Assembly (NCBI RefSeq): GCF_029931775.1 | Contig: NC_079325.1 | Location: 37,984,673-38,048,672, forward strand | Source: Euleptes europaea | Lineage: Eukaryota; Chordata; Lepidosauria; Squamata; Sphaerodactylidae | Direction: 5' to 3' | Length of the DNA: 64,000 nt | Shown here: piece by piece, positions 31,101 through 40,740 of the stretch | How the letters are laid out: every line of letters begins with the position of its first letter | How positions within the stretch are numbered: the stretch's first letter is position 1 | Program-made: the position numbers and the translations under genes | Notes under the pieces: generated by a model | Told to the model about the DNA's origin: nothing | Databases searched by the model: none | The model's input: only the letters and a program-made list of their open reading frames with translations

Positions 31101-34100
31101 ACTGGGAGGAACAGCAAAGCTGGGAAATACATAATACATAATACTGTACAACAGTATTATGTTGCTGCTGTTTGTGGAGGGGGGAGCATGGAGCAAAATA
31201 TCCACGTGTGAGCATGGAGACAGAGACAGGCGTTTAGTCAGTCTCTGCCTCTGTTGTCCAGCGCACACTTTCCCATGGAGGCTCACTTTATTCTCTTGGG
31301 CAAAGAAAATGGCCAAAGTTTTCTAAGATGGCAGGACAGGTGGGCGGGTTACTGAGCTAAAGACCAAAGAGGGACGGACTGGGGCCACCAAATGACGGCA
31401 GAAAGGTCATGGCAAATGAGCATAGGGCCTTGCTTTTGCCAGAATCAGCATTCTTTTCCGCTGTAACTGCTCTGCTCCACCTGAAGTCCCTTCTGATGCT
31501 TCCAGATTATTGCCGACAGACGGCGGATGCTGGCCCTTGCCTGGGCATGGTTTCTCGGTATTTCTACAACTCCTCTTCTCAGACATGCGAGACCTTCCTT
31601 TATGGGGGCTGCCTTGGAAATGACAACAATTTCCACACCGAGAAGGCCTGTCTTCAAACGTGCAGGACTGAGGGTAAGGAGCCCAGGCCTGGCCGACTAC
31701 AGGCTGGATGCAGCCCTTACAGAGGGCATTTTATCTGGTCACTGAATTTCAATGAAGGTGGGGTGAAAAGTTTGCCCACAATTTCCCTCCTTGGGAGAAG
31801 AAATCAAGTGGCAAGAACCAGAGACAGGCCATACTTCCTTAGAACCACAGAAACATAGAGTTGGAAGGGACCACCAGGGTCATCAAGTCCAACCCCCTGC
31901 ACAGTGCAGGAAATTCGCAACTACCTCCCCCTTGCCCAGTGACCCCTACTCCATGCCCAGAAGATGGCCAAAAAACAACAGCAAAAAATCCTCCAGTATC
32001 CCTGGCCAATCTGGCCTGGACAACATTGCTTCCTGACCCCAGAGTGGCGATCGGCACTATCCTGGGCATGCAAGAAAGGGCCACGCAAGTCAAACACTGA
32101 TGCAATCCTTCTTGCCCTCTCTCTCATGATCTGCCTAAGTTTACAGAATCATCATTGCTGGCAGATGGCCATCTAGCCTCTGCTTAAAAACCTCCAGGGA
32201 AAGAGAGCCCACCACCTCCCGAGGAAGCCTGTTCCACTGAGGAACCACTCGAACTGTGAGAAAGTTCTTCCTAGAGGGTTACCACACTTGTATTCCCACC
32301 GATGTATTAAGAGTTTGAAAACGTTATAAAAAATACTGTTCGCACTTTGTTTGGCCCCTTTAGCTGTGAAGACGTCTTCCAACCATTTATAAGCCGTGGT
32401 ATCCAAAAACCCTTTTAAAGCGATGTTTTTTACAACATTTTCAAACTCTTAATACATCGCTGGGAATACAAAGTGTGGTAGCCCCCCTAACGTTTCGCCG
32501 GAAACTCTTTTGATTTAATTTCAACCCGACCTTCTGGGGCAACAGAAAACAACTCGGCACCATCCTCTATATGACAGCCCTTCAAGTACTTGAAGATCAC
32601 CTCTCCTCCTTGGAGAAGGCTGGGCATTAATGCCCTGGCTAGGCCTCCTAATCCGCAGCTCAGAAGCAGTCTTGATTAAGGGCCACTGGACCCCCTCATT
32701 GGCAAGAGCATCCGTTTGGATAGCAAAAGCTGCTTTTGGCCTGCAGGTCATTCTCAGGAGAACAGAGAAGGAGACACAAGGTGACGTCCCTGCTTTAAAG
32801 CAAAGCTTGTCAAATGGGGGAACAAGGGACTTCCAGTGTCAAGATTAACAGAAATGAGGACAGGAGGAGAAAGACAGTATTCCTCCTGCAAGATCAAGCC
32901 AAAAGTTCACTCTCATTTGGATTTTAGTTACCGCCGGCAGCCAGCCAGCCTGGTGGCTCCCAGAAGCCCAAGGGAGCCCACAGACCTCCCCTGTTGTTTG
33001 GCCCAGCCGCTGGAACTGGGAGGGGATCAACTTTGCTCAGAAACTCTGGTTGATTTCATTTCCCAAAGAAAGGAGAATATTTGCTTTCTGTGGAATTACA
33101 GGGAGAAGTTTCCAGACATAAAGACTTAAGAATGTCTGGTTTTTTGGGGCATCCCAACAGCACATGGCTGTGTCGTGCCTAGATGAGCTCAGCACTTTGC
33201 TAGCCAATCAGCTGGCAGGGAGAGATGCAAAACACAAGGGGAGGCCATGCGCAAGAGCAAAAGGTTCTGGGTTTGAGTTTCACTAGATCCTAGGTTCTGG
33301 ATTTGAGTTTCACTAGACCCTGACCTGGAAGGCCCAGGCTAGCCTGATCTCGTCAGATCTCAGAAGCTAAGCAGGGTCAGCCCTGGTTAGTATTTGGATG
33401 GGAGACCATCAAGGAATACCAGGGTTGCTGTGCAGAGGAAGGCGCTGGCAAACCACCTCTGTTAGTCTCTTGCCATGAAAACCTCAAAAAGGGGTCGCCA
33501 TAAGTCGGCTGTGACTTGAGGGCACTTTACACACACAGAGATCCTGGAAGTAACCAGTCTTGTACGATGCTCTCTTTTCTTCCCTGCAGCATCTTGCCGG
33601 CTCCCCATCGCCCCTGGAGGTCCTTGTGGCATGACATACTGGGCCTTTGACGTAAACCTGGGCAAATGTGTGACCTTTGAAGGGTGTGGGAGCAACGGGA
33701 ACAAATTTTACCATGAAAAAGAATGCAAAGAATATTGTGGGGTCCTCTCTGACGGTATGGTCAACTCTCCCTCCTCAACCAATACTGAAAAAATACTTGA
33801 GGGTTGTGTGTATCTATAAGAAGCATGTGTGTGCATGAATAAATCTCAGAGGTATACTGTCTCTGAGCATGGAGGTGCCATTTGTGCTTTAAAAATCTTA
33901 TAAGGAAAACTAGATTTCCTCCAATCTCTTTATGCTATGCAAACAAACAGTTTTCCTTATGCTGCATAATTTAGTTATGAGATGGGGCAGGAACTATTGC
34001 AGCAAATTATTGTGAAGCCCACCCCCCACCCCCCAGCAAACCATCTTCAGATATCTCAGCATCTATCGGTGCACAGTCAAGCCAATGCTTTCAACACAAA

Positions 34101-34455
34101 GGGGCTAGAAACTTGTCTCTTGGTGGGGGAAAAGATAAGCTAATTTCCCCAATAAGTTGAACTTTGTGCCTAATAGAACATTATGCACTTTTTCTGCACG
34201 CCAGCAGAATAACAGCTAACACGGCTCTGTTATGAGCTCTTGAAAGGGACTGTTAACCAGGATTCCCATCTAGATCATCCACATATGGAGGAGGAAGTAT
34301 TCTGCTTGTGTCTAAGTGAACAGAGAAGCCAGAGGGAGGAATGGAAAGCCCTGTGTTCAAGTCTCTGTGTACAAGCCAGCCTCAGTTGTTGATTTGTTTC
34401 CTTTCTCCTAGGGGATGAAGAGTTTCTCCACCTGTCGCCACCGAAGACTAAGTAA
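19048..34455 (+). CDS. AMBP: AMBP, alpha-1-microglobulin/bikunin precursor
   Basis: A liver-secreted precursor cut into alpha-1-microglobulin (heme and radical scavenger) and bikunin (Kunitz protease inhibitor of inter-alpha-inhibitor). Ten exons join in phase to 351 residues (human 352). Order: signal peptide about 1-20; lipocalin with YGKW at 41-44, the reactive Cys in STCPW at 53 and NYDEYAIF; the disulfide partners in QGICS and GECVP; furin site RVRR 199-202; Kunitz 1 about 229-279 with canonical spacing; Kunitz 2 about 285-333 with unusual spacing. Compared with human, the GAG-attachment Ser-Gly reads Ser-Ala (213-214), P1 of Kunitz 1 is Leu, and P1 of Kunitz 2 is Gly rather than Arg. 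Intron 5 begins with GC. The poly(A) signal is at 34526. Splice phases agree at every junction, so the model is firm. Confidence 0.95.
19240..19440 (-). mobile_element. Degenerate tRNA-derived SINE in AMBP intron 1
   Basis: CATGAAGCTGCCTTATACAG and TCACTGGAGATGCCAG are phrases of the GTGGCTCAGTGGTAGAGC family read in reverse. A similar remnant lies at 19805-20010. Confidence 0.55.
20222..20448 (+). mobile_element. tRNA-derived SINE (GTGGCTCAGTGG family)
   Basis: Head GTGGCTCAGTGGTAGAGC (A box) and GGTTCAATCC (B box) with body GACAATACTGACTTTGATGG and end TTCATGTGTGTG. Other copies: 40741-40962 (plus), 48963-49125 (minus), and degenerate ones at 25945-26140 and 37400-37560. Confidence 0.85.
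21832..22146 (+). mobile_element. tRNA-derived SINE with CTT tail in AMBP intron 1
   Basis: AGCCAGCGTGGTGTAGTGG, GGGTTTGATTCCCC, GGCGATTGTAAGTCAG and a CTTCTTCATCATCATC tail. Near full length. Confidence 0.85.
22589..22731 (+). CDS. AMBP: AMBP exon 2
   Basis: 143 nt after CCTCCTAG, ending CTCAG before GTAGGC (phase 2). Encodes the lipocalin signature [16 protein letters not shown] with the free Cys that gives alpha-1-microglobulin its redox and radical-trapping activity, and ISMTSTRLR. Confidence 0.95.
23500..24345 (+). mobile_element. CR1/L2-type LINE 3' end, interrupted
   Basis: GGACAGACAAAAGGAAGTG and CATGGAACTCACTGCCACAA are the usual CR1/L2 C-terminal and UTR phrases; it ends near TTGACCTTTGGTCTGATC. 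A second LINE fragment sits inside it at 23954-24157. Old and disrupted. Confidence 0.7.
23954..24157 (-). mobile_element. LINE 3' end inserted in an older LINE, 13-bp TSD
   Basis: Flanked by CCATACATATTAG on both sides (23941-23953 and 24158-24170). The minus strand starts with a frame [18 protein letters not shown] then stop, a LINE ORF2 C-terminus, and ends in an ATAA-rich tail. 204 bp, 5'-truncated. Confidence 0.85.
24469..24545 (+). CDS. AMBP: AMBP exon 3
   Basis: 77 nt between CTTTGCAG and GTAGGT. Encodes [19 protein letters not shown], with the Cys that pairs with the one in exon 6. Confidence 0.93.
24686..25262 (+). mobile_element. LINE ORF2 C-terminal fragment with tail
   Basis: Frame with [33 protein letters not shown] and [15 protein letters not shown], a reverse-transcriptase terminal zinc-finger-like motif. 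The tail 25183-25260 is shared with the short copy at 17960-18047. It lies in AMBP intron 3. Confidence 0.8.
25728..25841 (+). CDS. AMBP: AMBP exon 4
   Basis: 114 nt between ATTCTAG and GTATGC. Encodes the lipocalin core [15 protein letters not shown] and TITAKIYG, close to human. Confidence 0.95.
26350..26650. mobile_element. Two decayed hAT-type MITE fragments in AMBP intron 4
   Basis: 26350-26490 (GATCAGTTCCCCCAAAGG) and 26490-26650 (GGTTGGGAAATTCCTGGAGA) lie in opposite orientations and match the TAGGGTTGCCA family. Ends are poorly kept. Confidence 0.6.
26825..26926 (+). CDS. AMBP: AMBP exon 5, ending at a GC donor
   Basis: 102 nt after TTTTCAG. Encodes [13 protein letters not shown] to ISILINK. 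The phase needed by exon 6 places the donor at AAAG|GCAAAG; nearby GT sites give the wrong phase or an in-frame TAG. Confidence 0.9.
27180..28222. other. AMBP intron 5, no recognised element
   Basis: Mostly AT-rich unique-looking sequence. No exon, tRNA or familiar repeat seen. Confidence 0.5.
28223..28538 (+). mobile_element. tRNA-derived SINE with CTT tail in AMBP intron 5
   Basis: AGCCAGTGTGGTGTAGTGG, GGGTTGATTCCCC, ACATGAAGCCAGCTGGGTG and TTCTTCTTC tail. Confidence 0.85.
28724..28761 (+). CDS. AMBP: AMBP exon 6
   Basis: 38 nt between TTCCTCAG and GTAGGT. Encodes [13 protein letters not shown], the end of the lipocalin with its second disulfide Cys. Confidence 0.9.
28999..29086 (+). CDS. 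AMBP: AMBP exon 7: furin site and bikunin N-terminus
   Basis: 88 nt between CATCAG and GTAAGT. PRVRR gives the furin cut. The new N-terminus reads [15 protein letters not shown], where human has EEEGSGGG carrying chondroitin sulfate on Ser. Confidence 0.93.
29919..30471 (-). mobile_element. Probable Penelope-like element fragment, non-coding
   Basis: Flanked by a 19-bp duplication with one mismatch (AGTACCTGGAGGTT then A/G then GCAA; 29900-29918 and 30472-30490). It has inverted arms at 29964-29999 and 30441-30476, a twofold repeat at about 30016-30150 (AACAATGTGCTA), and a hammerhead-like motif. There is no coding frame. The family is inferred from the ribozyme motif and TSD length. Confidence 0.5.
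30185..30217 (-). ncRNA. Hammerhead-ribozyme-like motif
   Basis: Minus strand: GGGA, CTGAGGA, a tiny stem II, GAA, ACG-AT-CGT, A, TCCC. GGGA/TCCC pair as stem I, ACG/CGT as a minimal stem III with a two-base loop, and A occupies the cleavage position. Both core blocks are intact. The very short stem III is the form described for Penelope-like elements. Confidence 0.6.
30629..30957. mobile_element. Possible hAT-like element
   Basis: Termini TAAAACTCAGTGGCTC and GTTTACTACTGAGTTTTA are inverted over about 11 bp. Interior phrases such as GAGCCGTGTGCGGCTCTTTA recur in hAT-type repeats. No clean target duplication is seen. Confidence 0.4.
31506..31673 (+). CDS. AMBP: AMBP exon 8: Kunitz domain 1
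   Basis: 168 nt between CTTCCAG and GTAAGG. Cysteine spacing is the canonical 8-15-7-12-3. The P1 residue is Leu (GPCLGM; Met in human). YNSSS keeps an N-glycosylation sequon near the human site. Confidence 0.95.
31840..32600 (-). mobile_element. CR1 LINE 3' end, interrupted by a MITE
   Basis: Plus strand shows ACATAGAGTTGGAAGGGACC, CCAACCCCCTGCACAGTGCAG and GAAACTCTTTTGATTTAATT, the same order as the copy at 16383. A 213-bp MITE lies at 32275-32487. It lies in AMBP intron 8. Confidence 0.85.
32275..32487. mobile_element. MITE with about 55-bp inverted repeats
   Basis: Left end GGGTTACCACACTTGTATTC and right end GAATACAAAGTGTGGTAGCC are inverted; the match goes on through GATGTATTAAGAGTTTGAAA. 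Flanks read TAG on the left and TAA on the right where uninterrupted CR1 has TAA, so a 3-bp duplication of PIF/Harbinger type is likely. Confidence 0.75.
33318..33537 (+). mobile_element. 5S rRNA-derived SINE with BovB-like tail
   Basis: Clearest copy: GATCTCGTCAGATCTCAGAA, AGCTAAGCAGGGTCAG and TTGGATGGGAGACC from 5S rRNA, then GGGTCGCCATAAGTCGGCTG and an AC run matching the BovB 3' end. It lies in AMBP intron 8, just 5' of exon 9. Confidence 0.9.
33590..33754 (+). CDS. AMBP: AMBP exon 9: atypical Kunitz domain 2
   Basis: 165 nt between CCCTGCAG and GTATGG. Six cysteines remain, but spacing is 9-13-5-12-3 instead of 8-15-7-12-3. [11 protein letters not shown] replaces the human loop with P1 Arg, and VTFEGC lacks two residues of the usual FPYGGC. 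GNKFY-EKEC-EYC is conserved. Confidence 0.93.
34412..34455 (+). CDS. AMBP: AMBP exon 10, stop codon
   Basis: 44 nt after TCTCCTAG. Encodes [14 protein letters not shown] then TAA, matching the short human tail GDEELLRFSN. Confidence 0.9.
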
Positions 34456-34545
34456 ATGTGAAGGCAGCCAATTGAACATAAGCATCAATTTTCATTCAGT
34501 CATCCTTGTATGTACCAGGAACCCAAATAAATGTGGTCTTCTACA
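34456..34545 (+). other. AMBP: AMBP 3' UTR with poly(A) signal
   Basis: Short UTR with AATAAA at 34526-34531. A GT-rich stretch after it (about 34587) fits a cleavage site near 34545. Confidence 0.7.
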
Positions 34546-34559
34546 CTGAGCCACAAGGC

Positions 34560-35980
34560 ACACTTTTCTTTTTTCTTTTCTTTTTTGGTGTGCTCCTCAC
34601 TGCCCCAAGAGGTAAGGAGTTCCAGAGGCAACATTTCTTGAGTTTGGTTTCCTTTGGGAAAGATTGTCTGAGAAACTGATGGTGCTTTGTACCATTTGGC
34701 TTATTTACCCATATGCAAGTAGAATACAGGACTGGAGAAAGGTGCACCTATAAAACAAAAGACCCTCAGAGAGACAGAGGTGGTTTATGCATGGGAGTTT
34801 TACCTGAGGTTCGTTGCTCACTGAATCCACACTTTCCTTTTGGGAATCTATTCACCAGCAGTCTCCAAGCTCAAATCAAGAAGCGATTGAATCCCTGCCC
34901 CTTGAAATGCTGCTTTGTAACTGGCTGTAGTGCTTACTGTGAGAGAAAAGTTTCTCCCCTCACCCCCGCAGAAACCCAATTGCTGCATTAAAAAAGCATT
35001 TTGAAAAACGGTGCTCTCGGGAGGAGGGGGGAACCCAAGCCTCCTTTCTAAAATCCTTTCTTCTGCTCAGAAAGAGATCTGAGGAAGCAGGAAACATTTG
35101 AATCCCTGCCCCTTGACATGCTGCTTTGTAACTGGGTGCATGCTTTCTGTGAGAGAAACCAAGCTTGCATTTCCCACCCTTTGCCTTATGCATGGAGATT
35201 TCACTCAGGCTGAGCTCAGGGGAGATGGAAGAATTGGGTTAAGTGAGGAACGGGAAGTCCTGGGATTTGTGAGGGTTGGCGACAAGGTCACTTCTGATGG
35301 ACGGAAAACACATGCATAACTCCAATGAACAACCGAGACAGACTGGGGGTGAGCGTGAGCTAAAGTAACCATTCATAAACGACCAGAGAGACCCTGTAGC
35401 CCAAGGTAATTAACTCCTAAGACAATTCAATTTAAATACCCACCCACCACTGAAACCAATATTCCTCGCTTCCCCCATTGGCAAGACATGACATGGGAAG
35501 CAATTCCAGCTTTGGAATACTGGGGATTTATGGTGTCTTCGTAAAATTCACTTTATTTGCAAATATACCACTGCAGGTGGAGGCAAAAAGGTGCTCTTAT
35601 ACAGCAGCAGAGCCAAAGAAAGAGACGAAGAGACCCACCCTTATGACCCGAAGGTGCTTCACCTTCCAACCAACTCAGTTTCTCTCCAGAGAAACGCAAT
35701 CCCACTGTTGACACTCGCATTGCATGATGAAAAACTGCAGGGGTATTTGATCCCAAACATTGTGATTGCACAGGATACAAAGCAAACAAAAACAGCCAAT
35801 ACTGGATCTGAAGGGTTGTTTTTTTTTAACCCAGGTCAAAAAGTGATCAACACTCCCCCCCCCCGCCGCCCATTTTGCACGGAGATCTCATGAATAAAGA
35901 TTAGAGTGCAAAGTATTTTGCCAATTGCATAACCACTGCTAGCCACAGATCTTTTGCCATTTATTTATTTATATATTTGT
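34560..35980. other. Intergenic stretch after AMBP
   Basis: Contains two similar segments, 34860-34940 and 35090-35160 (both with AATCCCTGCCCCTTGA and ATGCTGCTTTGTAACTGG), i.e. an old local duplication. No gene recognised. Confidence 0.5.
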
Positions 35981-35987
35981 TTGTTTA

Positions 35988-36262
35988 GAATCAAAAAATC
36001 ATAGAGTCATTGAGTTGGAAGAGACCACCAGAGTCATCTAGTCCAACCCCCTGCACAATGCAGGAAATTCCAAACTATCTCCCCCCCACACCCCCAGTGA
36101 CTCCTACTCCATGCCCAGAAGATGGCCAAGGTGCCCTCCCTCTCATGAACTGCCTAAGGTCACAGAATCAGCATTGCCATCTAGCCTCTGCTTAAAAACC
36201 TTCAGGGAAGGAGTGCTTACCACCTCCCGAGGAAGCCTGTTCCACTGAGGAAGCGCTCTATT
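35988..36262 (-). mobile_element. CR1 LINE 3' end, short
   Basis: AGAGTCATTGAGTTGGAAGA, TCCAACCCCCTGCACAATGC and CCTGTTCCACTGAGGAAGCG on the plus strand match the other CR1 copies. Confidence 0.85.
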
Positions 36263-38700
36263 TAATTGGGGGGAAACAAATTTCACAAGGCAAAAAGGAA
36301 ATGGCGTCTCATGGTTTGACTGATAATTGGGGCAGCCGCTTTTGTGGAGCCTACTTTGCCAGGTGCGTGAAGCATGTCCTCAGTGGGCAGGTACCTTGAC
36401 ATGGAAAAGGGGGAACCCTGCAAAACTAACCTTCCGCCCTTTAAAGATCCCACCATCCTGATATCCCTCCCCTACTTATGAGCATCAGCAGAGGGCACAA
36501 GAGACCAGCAGATCAGATAGCTAGCACTTGGTTACCAGGAGCTGTTATGTATCATTGGGCTGATAACTTTATAAAAGGTATTATTACATGGATTATGTTT
36601 TTGGATTTTACTTCTGGGCCAATACATCTGTAACAAATTACTTCTGCTTGTGTAGAGCCTCTTCCCCATGGGACAACTTAAATTGGATATTAATGTGTTG
36701 CCATAACAAGGCAGATTCTGATTTCGGTTCCAGGACTGCAGCTTATATGTGTCCTGATATACAAAGCTGCCCCTGCCCCACACACACCACTCCAACTATA
36801 TGACAGAAATCCCAATTTGTATAATGTGTGGGATTGGCATTCCACCCTTCTAACCCCACGTGATTGGGTATTTTATATTTTTTTCCCTTGTTGGTGTCCC
36901 TCTTGGTGTGTTTTTATGATCATACATATTTAAAGGTAAAAAGAAAACAAGCGGGGTTTACATATCTGAACCTGCCCCAAGAAATCCCCTTGATGTTGCA
37001 GTTCTTAGGCAACAAACATGCCAAGCCCAAACACGCCTTTAGTCTCTTCTGGATTGCACCCAGATTGTCTTCTCATCCAGAGATTCCTGTGTGCACGTCA
37101 CGTAGAAAGGAGGGCAATTTCAAATCTCCTTTCTGCTCCAACTTGAAAAGTCCCATTTCAGTTTTGTTTCTCCCTTGTACAAAATGAAGCTGCAAGTCTT
37201 AATTTACATGCCATTTTCTGTTTCCACACATTTACTTTTTCCCATTCAACACACACATTTTTAAACCCAGTTCTGGCATAGAAATGGCATAAAACACACA
37301 AATTAATTTGGAATGCAGTGCAAATGGGCGAAATGAACAGTCTCGCCCATAACAACATTCTAAACCAAAAAGAAATGGAAAGAGGCACATGCTATACACC
37401 CCTAAAATGAAGCTGCCTTGTACCAAGTCAAACAATGAGTCAATTTCACTTAACATGGCCTATTCTGACTGGCAACAACTTTCTGGTATCTCAGGCAGAG
37501 AAAGGTCTTTCTCAGTACCTATTACCCACACATGATCCTTTTAAAACTCAAGATGTATCTTAGACATGCAATGCATGTACCCTTCCACAAGCTGTATGCA
37601 CAAGAATGCTTTTGCCACTGTATGCACCATGGGGCAGGGACTGGACTTTTCAACTCATGTTGTAAAGAGCCGTGCACATTGATTGTGTTATCTAAAGGGG
37701 GGAAGCTTTAAGCATCACTTTTAAGTATAGATTGTATTGATCCAATAAAATCCCAAACACACAAGTCACAGAATACCTTTAATTAGGACCAACCTAAATG
37801 TCACAAATTCTGCAAGGTTTCAGCTTGTTCTGAACTCTCCATTCATTCAGCTACCAAACCCATAACACTTCCTCTCATGGCTGGAAACATTTTAAAACAA
37901 CAGATTTCCAATTAAAGCTTTCATTGATTAACTGTCAGCGGACAGATCTTAAATGACAAGACTCTACGATAGAAGGGCATGCTTGTTTAATTTTTTTTAA
38001 ATTGTGACAACTGTACATCAGAGCCAAAACAGAGAAGGAAAAAGAACAGGGTTCTATGAAAAAGGTGGGATATACACAGAACACACAGAGCAAAGATATT
38101 TCTTCTAACAATAATAGTATATCTTGTAAATTAAGCTGTTAAGCTATTTCACTCATATTTCAAAAGATGCCTAGGCTATATTGTCTCTGTATTAACAGTT
38201 CTAGCTCATTTTATTGTGTCACCGCTCTCAAAAGCACCATGCAGTTAAAATGAAACAAATCAATGCATTGAAACCACAATAAATAAAAACCCTGGGCCTT
38301 GGAAAGAAGTCTACAAACATGACTAGTCCACAAAGAGCTTGCCTGCCTCCATCCTCAACTATGCTGAGTGATTGTTAAAAAGAAGCAACTTTTTATAAAG
38401 TTTCCCTGCCTGGTCACCTGGAGATGATCTGTACTTGCCACAGAAGAGCAGCCATTTGTGAGGCAGCGCTCAAAACAGAGACTCAACACCAACAATCAGC
38501 AGTTAGGGCCAAATTGTGGGCTTGGGAATTTGCAAACGTATTTCCTTTCCCTAGATTTAACAGCCACTAGCTATCCATCAACCACGTCACACTTTAAAAA
38601 GGGGAAATGAAACTAAATTTTTCCTTGACACTATAAAGAGAAAAGCTGCCATATCGCTCACACAATTGGCCCATCTATTTGACAGCTGATAACGCAGTAC
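36263..38700. other. Intergenic stretch, mostly unrecognised
   Basis: Apart from a degenerate SINE at about 37400-37560 I see no recognisable gene or repeat. AT-rich. Confidence 0.45.
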
Positions 38701-38703
38701 TCA

Positions 38704-38830
38704 CTTCTCAGAAAGCGTCTTTAGCTGTTTTATCCAGGGAGTTATATATTTATTTTGAGCAATATTATTAAGCGGACATGCTAAAACAATGTGGGCTAGG
38801 GAGTCTGTTTGAGCCAGACAAAATGGGCAT
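38704..38830 (-). mobile_element. LINE ORF2 terminal zinc-finger fragment
   Basis: Minus-strand frame CPFCLAQTDSLAHIVLACPL, a Cx2C-H-C motif at the end of non-LTR reverse transcriptases. Confidence 0.6.
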
Positions 38831-40333
38831 TTTCGTTCTTCTGCAGTATTTTATTGTATCACCCTTGTGTCTTGGCTGGCAAATGTATTTGAATCAAACT
38901 GATTACAAGGCAATCAAGTGCAAAATTATTCACTGAAATAAAACTACAATCAGCTCATGTTAATGGGCTTCATAGAGACTGGAAATGTCTTTTTGTTGAA
39001 TGATTCATGTGTCTTTTTCCTGTGTACCATTTTGGTGATCTGTACATAAGAGAATCTCTCTGTGCACTTCACCAGGCAAGCATTCTCATGCGCAGAAGGC
39101 CTCTGGCAAGTACCATGTTTCTGTGCATGCTTGAGCATTAATGTGAACAGACGCCTGTCTCTCCTTGTGCGCACCTTTATCCCACTGTCCAAAAACACAC
39201 TGAACATGCCACCTTTGCTCAACAATTTAGTCTCCCCTTTAAAGCAGTGTGTGTTGGGGGGATCTCTTGCAGAGGTCCACAGGCCCACGGCCGGCAGGAT
39301 GGGCCCCTCTGCCAAATATCATTCAGGTCCCACAGATGGCTCCGCTACTGTCCTGTGGCCTGCTCCACCATCCCCGACACTCACTCCAGTTTCCTTGGTG
39401 TGCATAGGTCTTGCCCCCGCCCCCGGACCCTTCCCAATGAAACAACCTCTACACACACACACACACAACCAAAAGGGGACCGGCTCTGTACTTTCCAGCA
39501 ATTAAAAAGAATAAAGCAACAGTTGTCTCGAGGCAGGCCAGGGATGCTGGTGACCCCGATTTTCTGTGTGGCTGGGCAGGGTGAATGGGGCCATTGAGAA
39601 CCTGATGACTGGCACCTCCACCCGGGGACCGTCTCCCCGCACAGCCCACCCCCCTCTCCCTTCCCACCCTTTAGCGCTTGCTTTTCAATTTCCTTCCTGG
39701 AAAGGAGAGCTCATCTCCCTCTCCCATTGGCCAGTTGGCCTGAAAGGGAACCGAGGAGACAGGGGAAGGATTAAAAGGCGCACTGGGTTGGTAAGAGGCC
39801 TAGTGAATACAAGATGCTCCGGCTGGGAAAGAATGGGGTCTCAGTGGGGCACCGGAGCAGACCCGCCTCCCCCTCCCCCCATCCAAGTTGCATTCCTAAA
39901 CAGGGCTTTTCTTTAGGCAGAAGGGCCCAGAGACCCCCAGTGCCTCCCTTTGCCAGGCACCTGCCACCACAGGTACCAACCAAGATGTGGGGGGGGTTGC
40001 TCATGCTTTGACACATTGGAGTCTGTGAGTGGCATTTGGGGGTTCACACTGGACACTGAATGCGTATCTTCTTCAGTGGTACCCTGCTTAACAGATGCCA
40101 CCCTGGCCTCCTCTGTGCATTTTATTGAATTTTATTCATTTAATTTAAATGCACGCTGTTTTTCAAGAATAATACTCTCCCATGAGACTTGCAATAAAAA
40201 AAATCAAATTACAGAAGACATTTCACAAGGTCAGATTTGGGGGGGGGGGAACCAACAACATTACAAATACAGCCAGCAAATTAAGACCCAGGAGTCAGAG
40301 GGAAAAGAAAGGACCGAATCCAAAAGACCAGCC

Positions 40334-40537
40334 TAGGGTTGCCAGGTCCCTCTTCATCACCGGCGGGAGGTATTTGGGGCAGAGTTTGAGCAGGGCGGGG
40401 TTTGGGGAGGGGCTTCAATGCCATAGAGTCCAGTTGCCAAAGCGGCCATTTTCTCCAGGTGAACTGATCTCTGTTGGCTGGAGATCAGTTGTAATAGCAG
40501 AAGATCTCTAGCTACTACCTGGAGGTTGGCAACCCTA
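40334..40537. mobile_element. hAT-type MITE, complete, with 8-bp TSD
   Basis: 204 bp from TAGGGTTGCCAGGTC to GAGGTTGGCAACCCTA. Exact duplication GACCAGCC on both sides (40326-40333 and 40538-40545). This is the reference copy for the family in this window. Confidence 0.92.
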
Positions 40538-40740
40538 GACCAGCCTCCATCTCAAAACAAAATAGGGAAACCAGCAAACCCAACGACAACCTCAGCCTGA
40601 CTCACAACAATGAAATTAAAAACCAAAAAAGGAGGATTTAACCATCTAATAGAAAAGACATTGTCATACATGCCTCACGGGGAAGGCAGTTCCACAGTCT
40701 CAGCAGCACCACCTAGGAGATGGCCACCTACCTCCTTGGG

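Noticed and set aside
33340-33412. 5S rRNA gene
   Set aside because: Match stops before the 3' end of 5S and is fused to a BovB-like tail; five dispersed copies show it is a SINE.
38950-39315. 121-codon minus frame
   Set aside because: No recognisable domain, no splice context, no matching neighbour; treated as chance.
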